From JBAXPV01 sp037132075 (GTDB taxonomy: Bacteria > Bacteroidota > Bacteroidia > Bacteroidales > CAIXZF01), in assembly GCA_037132075.1 (NCBI GenBank), contig JBAXPV010000001.1, positions 124,001 to 188,000 of the forward strand: a stretch of DNA of 64,000 nt, in the 5' to 3' direction. A program made the translations under genes and the position numbers. Below the pieces are notes generated by a model, which saw only the letters and a list, made by a program, of their open reading frames with translations, was not told the DNA's origin and did not search any database. Below are positions 53,501 to 63,600 of this stretch, in pieces. The stretch's first letter is position 1; every line of letters begins with the position of its first letter.

Positions 53501-54505
53501 CCAGCTAACATTTGAATTGGGAGCACTTACAGTGATTGTAGGGGACGCAATGGCAAAATTGACATTACTAACATCCCAAATAGAAGAATTATACAGGGAG
53601 GTAACTTTTACCAGGCAACTTAAAGAAATATTATAAGGGATCGTCCAAGAGTAACTCAAAGCAGTTGTCGATGCTAGAATTAACAACCATGATGATCCGC
53701 CATCTGTGGAATACTCAATTTTAACAGCTGTGTTAGCAGGTGCGAACTGATATGTCCAGCTAATACTCGCGCTTGCACAAGCAAATAAAGTCACTGCTGT
53801 ATTCGGTGCGGTGACAGTAAGAATTGAGGTCGCCAGCGTGATAGAAAAGACATTGTTGCTTTTATCCATTTTACAGCCCGTAGCACCTCCTGTAGTCTCA
53901 TAGATACGGATCATGCAAAAAGCTGAAGCGGGTGATACAAGTGGATTTAACGACCACGTATACATTTGACTGCTTGCATTAATATTATTAGCAACGCTTG
54001 TCCATGTGGTTCCTCCATCCATTGAGTAATCAATATTTACGTTCGCAGCTCCACCATTCCATATCCAGGTAATATTATGGTTGCTATTGGCTTGCCAAGT
54101 TTCCCCGCCGTTTGCTGATGTTACAATTAAAATGGCATTAATAGAAAATACAGCATCACTTATATCAACAATGGGATTATTATTGGCATCACGGACCCGT
54201 ACCAGCACCTGGTTGGATTGAACATTGGGGATGGTCCAAGTGAAAGAGGTCTGCCCCCAGTTCGTGGCAAGCGCGGCCCATGTGACTCCATTATCTATTG
54301 AATAATGAACATCATAGAAATTGCTTGTACCTGTGGAAGTCCAAGTAATTGTTGTCGTATTACAGGAAGCAAAAACATTTCCACCATTTGGCGACGTGAT
54401 CGTAATACTCTGTGCCACAGTATTGAATGAAATTGATACCCAACAAAGGAAGAACATAATATATAATCCCCTTTTACAACGCTGAATAAAGTAATTTGTG
54501 TTCAT
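47558..54505 (-). CDS. giant T9SS type A repeat protein (two repeat families)
   Basis: The 2315-residue protein has a signal peptide (FLCWVSISFNTVAQ). Residues about 33-1390 hold 14 units of about 97 residues, each with a SPNGGExW start, an NITW strand, YSTDNGTTW and a WTVPNTPSxxCLVRV end, as in Ser-Thr-rich Ig-like modules. Residues about 1390-2190 hold 11 different units of about 72 residues (CAGSSVxLxASGAxxYxW, TYTVTGT, GC, VxVxPLP), of PKD or Ig-like kind. The end is a T9SS type A sorting domain (KVYPNPFVNEIKLIVD; YSSGMYFLKIGEEGNHYLKI). It is likely a surface-exposed adhesin or stalk. It lies 126 bp downstream of another giant gene on the same strand and may share its transcript. Units differ at DNA level, so duplication is old. 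Confidence 0.9.
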   Translation of the reverse strand: MNTNYFIQRCKRGLYIMFFLCWVSISFNTVAQSITITSPNGGNVFASCNTTTITWTSTGTSNFYDVHYSIDNGVTWAALATNWGQTSFTWTIPNVQSNQVLVRVRDANNNPIVDISDAVFSINAILIVTSANGGETWQANSNHNITWIWNGGAANVNIDYSMDGGTTWTSVANNINASSQMYTWSLNPLVSPASAFCMIRIYETTGGATGCKMDKSNNVFSITLATSILTVTAPNTAVTLFACASASISWTYQFAPANTAVKIEYSTDGGSSWLLILASTTALSYSWTIPYNISLSCLVKVTSLYNSSIWDVSNVNFAIASPTITVSAPNSNVSWPQYSTQTITWTSSNLSSGSNVNIDLSLDGGANWSSIIANTPNDGSQSWVQSATVPSTTAKIRVSSACTNQILDISDVNFTIPQATITVTAPDITVSWCAGSSNNITWISTYLPTSGAYGNVKIEYSTNHGATWSTYLASTPNDGSQAWTVPSVPSSLCLVRISDPNYSSTFDVSNADFTIPPINSYVTTPNGGSTYVGCTTLTIAWLKCGTTGNTKLEYSLDNGSTWILIATNLTGSTYNWTVPNISSAQCLLRTTDLTTLVSDLSNSVFTIVPSISLTSPNGNESWQVGGPTHNITWITNGTIGTLTLAYSIDNGTSWTTVATGVNASTLSYAWTIPNTPSINCLVRAFETSSGAAGCKVDASNAKFAIEPSIHAITVTSPNTTETWYSGSVHNFAWTYPNYPSNNVKIEYSLDNGSTWATAETSTPNDGTQAWTVPNTPSPNCRVRVSDVANSSVFDISDVTFLIVTPVVVLLTPNGSEDLIGCNTYNITWNKVGTANNVKIEVTFDGTIWTTLSNSTSGNSYTWSIPNNVNSSNCQVRITDIALSYVNDNSNAPFSIFGNSQFTLFSANGGEVWQVNSIKNISWSAPEISGAITLQYSTNNGTSWTNISTTTLASAGTYAWTVPNTVSTTCLVKIFETANACKYDQSASVFTISAQVPVITVTSPNTNVIYAIGSVPTIQWTITNGTIGTIKLEYSINNGSTWTTIVASTNASTGAYGWTIPNTPSVYCLVRASNTSNANMFDVSDVNFSISPAVVVTNPDGGEILNGCTATTLNWNVANCSGTYKIEFSTDNGATWSVIESAYVPVPNVTTGSIAYNWLIVSSIQSANCLIKITDAVTITKFDVSNAPFTVLQPITITQPNFGGVYSAGSVMNITWTEAGVSGLYNVKYSSDGGVTWNVIAYNISISTSSYAWTIPAGLITANLKIRVEDFTATNCKFDNSDVASSIINTPQNVVVTAPNGGEIWPACTIKNITWTSLTASANYKLEYSANGGTTWTQIVTNYPATLTGSYSWTIPNSISLTCLVKVTNVSVPANTDQSNASFSISQGIPLAVCPNISICAGLSANLSATGATTYAWAPATGLSSTVISNPLATPVATTTYTVTGTLGGCTATKTIIVTVNPLPVVSINQNNVSFCSGLTLQANGAQSYSWTPSGGLSNTTIANPVATITGTSVYTVTGTSNGCSATANITVYPNPALNLNASFTNICSGESVSLVANGATSYSWAPAFDLNSTTVSSPVSTPTITRTYTVTGTSNGCSSSSNVTINVTASPNLTVGAGGNICKGSSLNLTAGGASIYLWAPTTGLNSSTVSNPMANPINTTTYTVTGITGNCSSQKKVKVSVVLVPNIVISGQHDICLGTLTQLSASGGGCYTWTPATGLSNPWAFNPFVSPPISTVYTAQSTINGCQGMATFNVNVLSVNAGADLAVCAGDTIMLAATGASSGALISWNNSVVNTVPFVINQTTTFTVIATESAGCQSTDQVVVTVHPKPSVGAGNDTTVCAGHQIILSGSGASTYIWNNGVTNSTPFIAPLGNTTYTVTGTDQYGCKNKDQVLVNVKGLPSINAGQDHEICFGDSITLVASGGNNYVWSNGVSNSVSFIPTSTGSYSVTGTGSNGCMNTDDVLVTVKSLPTIISPGNQHVCIGSSLILNASGNGDSYTWNNSVQNGVAFTPNQTLTYTLTAFDSSTLCSNTAQLTVTILDLPLIIAGIDTVLCEGQMIILSGSGGVSYMWSDSVINNIPFAPVQTNTYTVIGTDSLGCINTDEVVVVVNPLPVIYGGPDQNICPGGSVILSASGGITYSWNNSVQNNIAFTPTQSDIYVVTGSDVHGCINADTVTVDVLENTSSTLYDTALNSYALNGQNYSLSGIYTQTIPNFNGCDSVITLYLTMQYIGIEEYLPDQVKVYPNPFVNEIKLIVDPEYLGEVLLIYGQSGNKIYTGVIVSEQTVIDMRAYSSGMYFLKIGEEGNHYLKIVRD

Positions 54506-54631
54506 AGAAAAAGTTTTTTTGTTCCTTGTTAATTAAATAAACAAATACAATCTCATGCTGCCAAGCCTTACTCATATTGTGCCTGGCTTTTCCTTCCAGA
54601 CTATTAGAACAATGAGTGCTTTTGATCCTAT

Positions 54632-57600
54632 CTATCTCAGCAAAGTCACCGTGCCCGTTAAAGTATGGCTTGATTTTGATGAACCCAGACAGATATGCGG
54701 TGCTATATAATCGATTCTATATGCATAGGTATTCATGGGACAAATTTGTCCTTTATACGTTCCATCCCATCCATCCTTGATATTGTCTGATTGAAAAATT
54801 AATTCACCCCATCTTGAAAAGATATACAGGTGAAATTCTACCAAGGGACCATACTCAAACGCAAGGAAAACTTCATTAATTCCATCCCCGTCAGGCGAAA
54901 AAGCATTCGGGACCCAAACCACAGTACCCGTTTCGACAACAGTGGTGTCAATAATAGAACAGCCGGTATTGCTAGCCTTTAGCCAATAGATTCCGGAATA
55001 ATTTGCTGTAATCTGCTGGCTTGTATTTCCGTTTGACCAATTGTAGGAAGTGGATGGAGAATATCCAGCATCAATTACAATCGAATTTCCTTCACACAAA
55101 TACAATTGTGACGGCAAAAAGACATTGGGCGAGGCAACAACCTCAATCGAAATATTTCCAACATCGCTACATCCATTATTATCAGTCCCTTTAACAGGAT
55201 ATGAATGAGACTCCAGCGGGCTAACCGTAATCGGGTTTGAATTCAGATCTGAGTTGAAACCATAAGTCGTTAACCACAAATAGGTATTCGCACCGGTAGC
55301 GGTTAACACCAGGCTCGAGTCGCGGCAAATGGTTTCTTTCGGACTCAAAACTGTTATTGTGGGTAAAGGATTTACGGTCAGCGTCATGCAGCTATCATTC
55401 TTGCAACCCTTATTATCTGTAGCGGTTACACAATAAATAGTTGTCGTAGACGGATTCACAATTAGTGGATTGCCGCTTGTTGGATTTGGAACGGTATTCC
55501 AAATATAAACGATACCTCCGCTTGCATTTAAAGTGACAATTTGTCCCTGGCAAATGGAAGCATTGTTTCCTGCCGAAACAATAGGTAGTTGGTTCACTAT
55601 AACCATTACGGAATCAATATTTGAACATCCATTCTTAACTCCTGATACATGAAACATTGTACTGCCATTAAGAGGGATCGTTATAATATCAGGCAGTGTG
55701 TTATCGGAGCCAATCAGGCTAAAAGGAGTCCAGAAATAAGCATCCCCTCCATTGGCATGCAATTGCGCCACCTGGCCTTTGCATATTGAAGTGTCGTTGC
55801 TTGCGTTAAGGATTGGCAGCGGGTTTATTGTTATAGTAGCACAATCAATAGGGTGCCCACAATTATATGTTGTATTTTCTGCAGACAAACATAGGTTTAC
55901 AGAACCATGCCAGATATCATAAGGACCAGGAATATAGGTCGTGTAAAGAGAATCCGCGTTGCCAAATGTGCCACAACCCGCAATGCCACTACTTGAGCTA
56001 GTCCAATGCCATGAATTGGCAAAGATTGAGGATGAATTGGCAATCTGGATTGTATCACCCTGGCAAATACTGTCGTCGTTACCGGCAAATGCAATGGTCT
56101 GGGGATGTATCACGAGGTGCAAAACATCTGTTATTCCCTGGCAAGGGATGACGCCATTTGCCGTGAGGGAAAGATCAACCATTCCGGCAACTAAATCACC
56201 TGAGCCCGGGAAATAAGTTGGATTAACAATGGAAGCAGAGGTGAAAGTCCCGTCACCATTTGTTGTCCAGCTTACATTACCAAAGTTGTGGGCTATAAAC
56301 CTAGGGGCCCAAATGTTTAAATTGGCATTGGCACAAATCGCAGTGTCGTGAGTTCCAAAATCGATCTGAGGTTCTGGATTTAATTTCACATGTACGTGGA
56401 ATGCAGTGCCAGAACAATTTCCTGACAACGGACTTACATTGAAGATTGGAAAGGCAGGAACCTGAGTTGTGTTTGTATTGATTAAGCTGCCATTTATGTT
56501 TAAACCGCCTGAGGCAAGACCTCCTGAAAATCCAATGCCGCCTGGTGATTGCCAGCTATAAGTTGTCCCGGCGGGAATAATACCATTGGTGCTATTTACC
56601 GGAGTCACCGTAAAAGGGATACCGCTGCAGGCATTATAATTTATGGAATCGATCTTCGGCCTGGGATTTACATATACCTGGAGAGAAAATGCATTTCCGG
56701 GACAGAATCCTGCGGAGGGCAGAATTGAATAGGTTTCAATTTGTGCTACGTTCGCAAAATGCGACAAAACCTGGCTTACAGCGTTTTGTGGTACTATTTG
56801 AGGCATGCCTCCCGTTGGAATCCCCGTAGGAACGCCCCAGGTATAGGTTGTAGTTGTTGGCACTGAACCTGCTACAGGACTCCAGTTGAATGCGGACCCG
56901 CTGCAAGAGCTTACGGTTTGAGCATTAAGAATAAGCGGTCTCGGTAAAACTTCAACAGCAACCAAAAAAGGATTTCCTTCACAGGAACCGCTGGTAGGAG
57001 TTACAGAATAACTTATCGTGATTGGAAGAATGCCCGAATTTATTGGATTATCGCTGATGCTTGCTTGTGATGTTCCTCCCGTTCCTCCTGTCGGAGATGC
57101 CCAGCTATACGTTGTGGATGCAGGGACTATCCCGTTTAATCCATTGACAGGATTCACAATAAATCCGGTCGCTCCAGTACATATTGACGCGGCAGAGATT
57201 GGTGAAACCTGAGGTGTCGGGTCTACTGTAATTGTTACAACAAAAGGAGCGCCCTGACAAAACCCAGAAGTGGGTGTCACAGCGTAATTGACGTTTATCG
57301 GAACGTTGGTTGAATTGGTAAGGTTATCTGTAATCGCAGGCTGATTTATTCCTCCTGGACCTCCACTAATATTAGGGACATTAGGTTTTGCCCAGCTATA
57401 TTTTGTCCCGGATGGTACTTGCCCACCGGAAATATTTGCTGGCTTGACTGAAAATGCTTTCCCGCTGCATTGTGTTGATAATATTGCATTTACAGAAGGG
57501 ACAGTGTCAACAACGATATTTATACTTAACGTATTTTCACAGCTTGCCGCATCCTTGATGGTTAATAACAAAATGCATTGACCAGGTGGAGTTATCCCTG

Positions 57601-60600
57601 GGATTGGCGTATTAAGAATCGGATAAGTTAATGTGCTTAGCGGAGAGACTGTCTCAAAACATCCGGATGAAACACTGCTGGTAAAGGGTCCGGCATTTCC
57701 TGAGCTAATTGTTGAGACCAGGTTAAAAGCCTGACCTTCGCATACTTTTGGGAATGGTGTGATCGTAAATACTGGAATGGGATTAATCGTAATTGTAAAT
57801 GTCATTGGCAATCCCGGGCAATTCCAACTTTTATATTTAATAAGGGGAGTAACAGTTACTGTCGCCGTAAATGGATTCTGAGGACTTCCATTTACCCAGG
57901 CTGTAAAACAGGCGATATTTCCTGATCCGGTAAGGATGCCAATTCCTGGTGAGCAAATCCATTCGTATGTTATGTCCATCTGACCATCTAAATAACAGGA
58001 GTAGGTTGGAGAAGTGAAGCCTGGTATACAGATCTGACTTCCCACACAAGCAACTATTGAATTTGTAGGGTTTATGGGATTTACCCTGGGTTGTGGCAAT
58101 ACCGTCAGTGTAAATGTCACTGGGTCCCCGGTGCAAGAATGGCCAGGGTAATCAATACTTGGAATTATTGTAATTGTTGCGACTATACATTCATTTGTTA
58201 AATTTTGCGCAGTAAATGAAGGAAATGTTCCGGTTCCTTTAATAAACCCGGCACCACAACCGATGCTTGCATTGTTACATGTCCAGGTGAACTTAGCGCC
58301 CGCCACATTACAAACAAATTGTTGCGCTGTGCTTTGCTGACCATTGCATAGAATCTGGGCATTATAGTTCGTGACATGAAGGCAAGGCATCACAGTAAGA
58401 TTAAAAGTATCTGCGGGTCCTATACAGCCGTAGGCAACAGGCCAGACTTTTATTGTGTTTGTATCCGCAACATTAAGTGTGTTTATTCCTGTGAAAGGAC
58501 TGATATTGCCAGCACCAGGATAAGTTAATCCTATATCAGGCCCGTCATTCACTGCCAGGTTCCAGTGATAGGTTGTTATGAATCCACAAGTCCCGGTAAA
58601 AATGACAGGTGCAAACATATCTTTACAACAGACCACCTGATCGGCTACCGGATCAATTTCAGGCTTGGGATTTACAATAACGGTAAATGTATACTGAGGC
58701 CAATCGCAGGTATCAATGGTGACCCCATTTTTACAAATTGAATGCGGTGTAATGTAAAAATTAGATGAAATTGGATAACAAGTATTATTAATGGTATTCA
58801 CGGCCGGGATGACATCGATTCCTTCCTTCTGCAGTCCAATAAATATTGAAGGATTCGTGTTGCGCCAGGTATAATAGTATCCGAAATTCTCATTCGTGTC
58901 TGCTTCTGTTCTTGGTAAAATTATTTTAAGAGTAGACCAGGGTGAACAAATTTCATTATTCACAAATGTGGTAATCGGCCTTGGCTCTGGCACAACAATT
59001 ACGATGAAGGAAAGCGTATCGCCCATGCAATGAACATTCCCTTCAATATACTCCCCAACAACATTTATCGTAATTATTTTTGGTGTATCCGGCGGTGTGG
59101 ATACCTGGTATGAAGGAATATAGATGCCTGCTGCTGCAAATCCATAACCATCCGGTATTGCAGCCGGATCAGTAGAAGACCAGTAATATTTTGTGACAGG
59201 GTCAGGACTCTGAGGATAAACTTTCGTTGTTGAGTCACCGCTGCAAATGACTTGCTGAGGTATTGCAAAAAGCTTGGGTTTCTTATGAATAATTATATTG
59301 ATGAAAGTCGATGCAATGCAACGATTTGTGTCGGTCACTGTAACAAAATACTTTCCGTCGTATCCAGAGGAAATACAAGCCTGTGAAATGGTATCTTTTG
59401 AGAAGGGAGATCCGAATGGCGGATTGCTGCCCGGATGAGTCCATTGATAGGAATAGGGTGGAAAACCGCCCTGTGCAGCGCTTGTCAAATCCAATTCATC
59501 ACAATCGCAAATGGGAGTGTTTGATGATGCGATTATTGTTGGGTTTGGGTATACAAGCACATCAATACTATCTGTCCTTGGCAAATTGCAACTGTCATGG
59601 AATACAACTACATATCTTACGATCGAATATGTGTTCGAAAAATTGTTAATCGTTTGCACAAGAGGGTTAACGCTCCCTGGGGCAGGCAAGTAGTTTGTTG
59701 CTGTCCCGAAGACAAGTTTGGCATTCCAGTAAAACTCAAACGGATTTTCACCACCGTTGATGCTAACATTTAGGCTAATCGATTGCCCTGAACAAATAGT
59801 GTCAGGTGTGGCAGAAATTGATGTGCTGGTAATAGGAGGACAATCGACAATAAAACATCTGCTGGCAGTATCTGAACAGCCATATTCATTGGTGACAGTA
59901 ACGCAATAACAATACGTCCCCATTGAGGGGATAATCCCGGTACACACTGAAGGCATATTTGCGGGTGGATCCAGCGGAAGAATAATTCCTGCACATTGTG
60001 ACCAAATATAGGAAGCGCTGGCCGCAACATTGAGGCATGCCGGAGCACCCACAGTGGGATAAAGAGGAGATAAAGCAATAGTTGGATTTGGGAGCGGATT
60101 TACCATTATATCCACATTTGAAGGAATTCCCAAACAACCATTAGATGATGGCGTAACAGTGTAACGAACAATGGCCGGAATTGACGTGCCATTATTAAGC
60201 GTTTGGTTAATGCCGGATCCGCTACCCGCAGAAAACCCGCCAGCTGTGCCACTCATCAAATTTGCTGTCCATTGATAAACAATCCCAGAAACTGCATTGG
60301 GATTACTAAAAGATATATTAGTCATCTCCCCGCTACAAAGCGTATCAGCCGAGGGGGTGACAAGAATATTGGGGATTGGATTTACGGTAACCGGAATGCC
60401 AATTGGCATCCCAGGGCAATTATTGGCAGATGGAGTTATCGTATAAGTTACAACTCCTGGGTTATTCGAAGCATTGTATAATGTTTGTGAAATCAAGCTG
60501 CCGCTGCTGTTACTAAATCCTGTGACAGTGCCGCTTGTCAAGGCAGCGATCCAGTTGAAGGCTGCTCCCCCTACACCATTCGGGTTTGTGATGAAAATTG

Positions 60601-63600
60601 CCGTGGATGTTCCACTACAGATTGTCTGGATGGCCGGATCAGCAGCAATATCAGGTATTGCATTGATTGTTACCTGGAAGGTCCCAGGAGTCCCAGGACA
60701 TCCATTGGCAGAAGGCGTGACAATATACTCGACAATGGCGGGGGTATTGGAAGGGTTTTGAATGGTTTGTGTGATACTTGTACCGCCACCATTGCTAAAA
60801 CCTGATGCTGTTCCACTTAGCAAGTTCGCAAGCCAGGCAAATGTTGTCCCACTGACATTGTTAGGGTTTGTGATATTGATAGAGGTAGTACTGTTACTGC
60901 AAATAACCTGAGCTGTTGGATCTACCGCAACTGTTGGGATAGGATTAATCGTCACAGGGACAGCAATAGGTGCCCCGGGACAAGTATTTGCAATCGGTGT
61001 AATGGTGTATGTAACCGTGGCAGGGATGTTACTTACATTGAACAAGGTTTGATTGAGACTATTCCCTGCACCATTACTGAATCCTGATGCAGTTCCATTT
61101 GTCACGGCTGCAGACCAGCTAAAAGTAGTTCCGCTTATCCCATTAGGATTTGTCACATTGACTGAAGTTACATTATTGCTACATAATATCTGACTCAGCG
61201 GAGTGGCTGATATGTCAGGAATCGGGTTTATAGTTACATCAATAACAGCAGGTGTGCCAGAACAAAGATTGGCTGTCGGAGAGACTGTATACCGTACTAC
61301 CGCTGGGATATTCAGTACATTATCGATGGCCTGGATGATGTTTGTTCCGGATCCGTTACTATAACCTGTGGCAGTGCCGCTTATCAACACTGCTGTCCAA
61401 CTGAAGCTTGTGCCGCTAACTCCGTTAGGATTAGATATATTTATTGAAGTTGTTTCATGGCTGCATATCATCTGCGATACGGGGTCCAATTTGACATTTG
61501 GAATTGGGTTGATTGTTACAGGAACAATTATTGGTATCCCCTGACAAGAATTGGCCACAGGGACGATGGTATAGGTAACAATAGCTGGACTACTGCTGCT
61601 GTTCATCAAAGTTTGTATAATGTGTGTTCCTCCATTATTGCTGAATCCACTGGCTGTTCCGCTTGTAAGCACTGCGACCCAGCTAAAGCTTGTCCCACTC
61701 ACATTATTTGGATTTGTGATATTTATTGCCGTAGTCAGGCCACTACATAATGACTGTGAAACAGGGAGTGCATTAACATCAGGTATCGGATTCACTGTGA
61801 CATTAACATTAATAGGTGCTCCCGGGCAGTTGTTAGCAGTGGCTGTGATAATATAGCGCACTACAGCAGGCGTATTGCTTGCATTATATAAAGTTTGGGT
61901 AATGGTATTTGTTCCGCCTGAGCTTGAAAAACCACTGGCAGTACCACTGAGCAATGAAGCTGTCCAGGAGAAAGATGTTCCGCTAATTCCACTTGTACTG
62001 CTAAGGCCAATATCGGTGTTTTGGCCACTACAAATCGCCTGGCTACCTGGACTGGCAATAACATTGGGTCTTGGATTTACAGTGACAAGTGTTGACCCAT
62101 TTACAGATTGGTTCCCGTCAGTAACCGTTACAGTATAGGTAATATTAGCAATAGGGGATACGGTTATTGAAGGAACTGTCGTGGTATTTGAATACGCAGC
62201 CGGAATTGAGCCCCAAGTGTAAGAATAAATCCCCGAGCCACCGCCCGATACAGTAACATTTACTGTTGTAGATTGATTGACGCAAATCGTACTGGGAGTC
62301 GCAGTCATGCTCATAAATGTCAAAGGCCCTCCATTAATGTTGATCAGCACATCATCAGGAGGACTGACGCATCCGGTCACAGGATCAATAACGATAAGAG
62401 TGTACAGTGTTGGCGCTATTAATTGTGTTGTTTGCGGGTTGACAACGCTAGCATTAATCAATTGTCCTGCAGGGCTCCATGAATAAGTTAATGGATTTAA
62501 GCCCATCGATAAGCTACCATTTAAAGTTGTGGAAGTATTGTAGGGAATCGATTGATTAATGTTAGCATTTGCCAACGGTTTCGGGTTTACAGTCACTTTT
62601 ATAATGGCAGCAGGTCCCTGACATCCATTTGCAATCCCCCGAACTGCATAAGTAACCAACGCAGGTGTCATCAATGTATTTGTAAGTGTCTGTGAAATAT
62701 TATTCCCGGTTCCATTAGAAAAACCCGTAGCAGTGCCACTTGTTAGCGTAGCAGTCCATGAAAATGCTGTTCCTGACACACCATTTTGATTGGCAATGGC
62801 TATTGAAGTTGTACCTCCGCTGCAAAGGGCCTGGACCGTTGGACTTAATGATACAGTGGGTAGCGGATTCACTGTAATATCGACAATTGCAGGCGTTCCT
62901 AGACACGAATTGGCCGTCGGCGTTATCGTATATCTTACTATAGCAGCAACATTTGTGTTGTTGGTTATCATTTGTGAAATAGGGCTACCTGATCCACCAG
63001 GAGAAAAAGATGCAGTTCCGCTAATTAAACTTGCCGACCAGGCATACACCGTTCCACTTACCGCGTTTGGGTTTGTCATGGTTATCGCTGTAGGCGTCCC
63101 ACTGCATATAGTGTCAGCCGTAATATTTGTACTAATATTCGGTATAGGTTTAACAGTTACAGGAACATTTAAGGGATTACCCGGACAATTATTTGCTGTG
63201 GGTGTGATTGCATAAGTTACAACAGCATTAGTGTTGGTTGAATTAAACAATACCTGTGAGATTGGACTTACACTACCGTTGCTATATCCACTGGCTATTC
63301 CAGTGGTTAAAACAGCTGTCCAGGCAAAAGTTGTTCCAATGACTGAATTTAAATTTGTAAAGATGATGGCTGTCTGGTCTCCACTACAAATCGATTGAGA
63401 TGGTGGGTTCGCAGACACTTTTGGGATTGGATTAACAGTAACATCAATAGCTACAGGTATACCCGGACAATTATTTGCTTTTGGTGTGATAACATACCGT
63501 ATCACTGCAGGTGCATTTGTATTATTCACTAAGGTCTGCAAAATAATATTACCTGAATTACTAGAAAACCCTGTGGCTGTCCCACTTTGCAAAGACGCTA

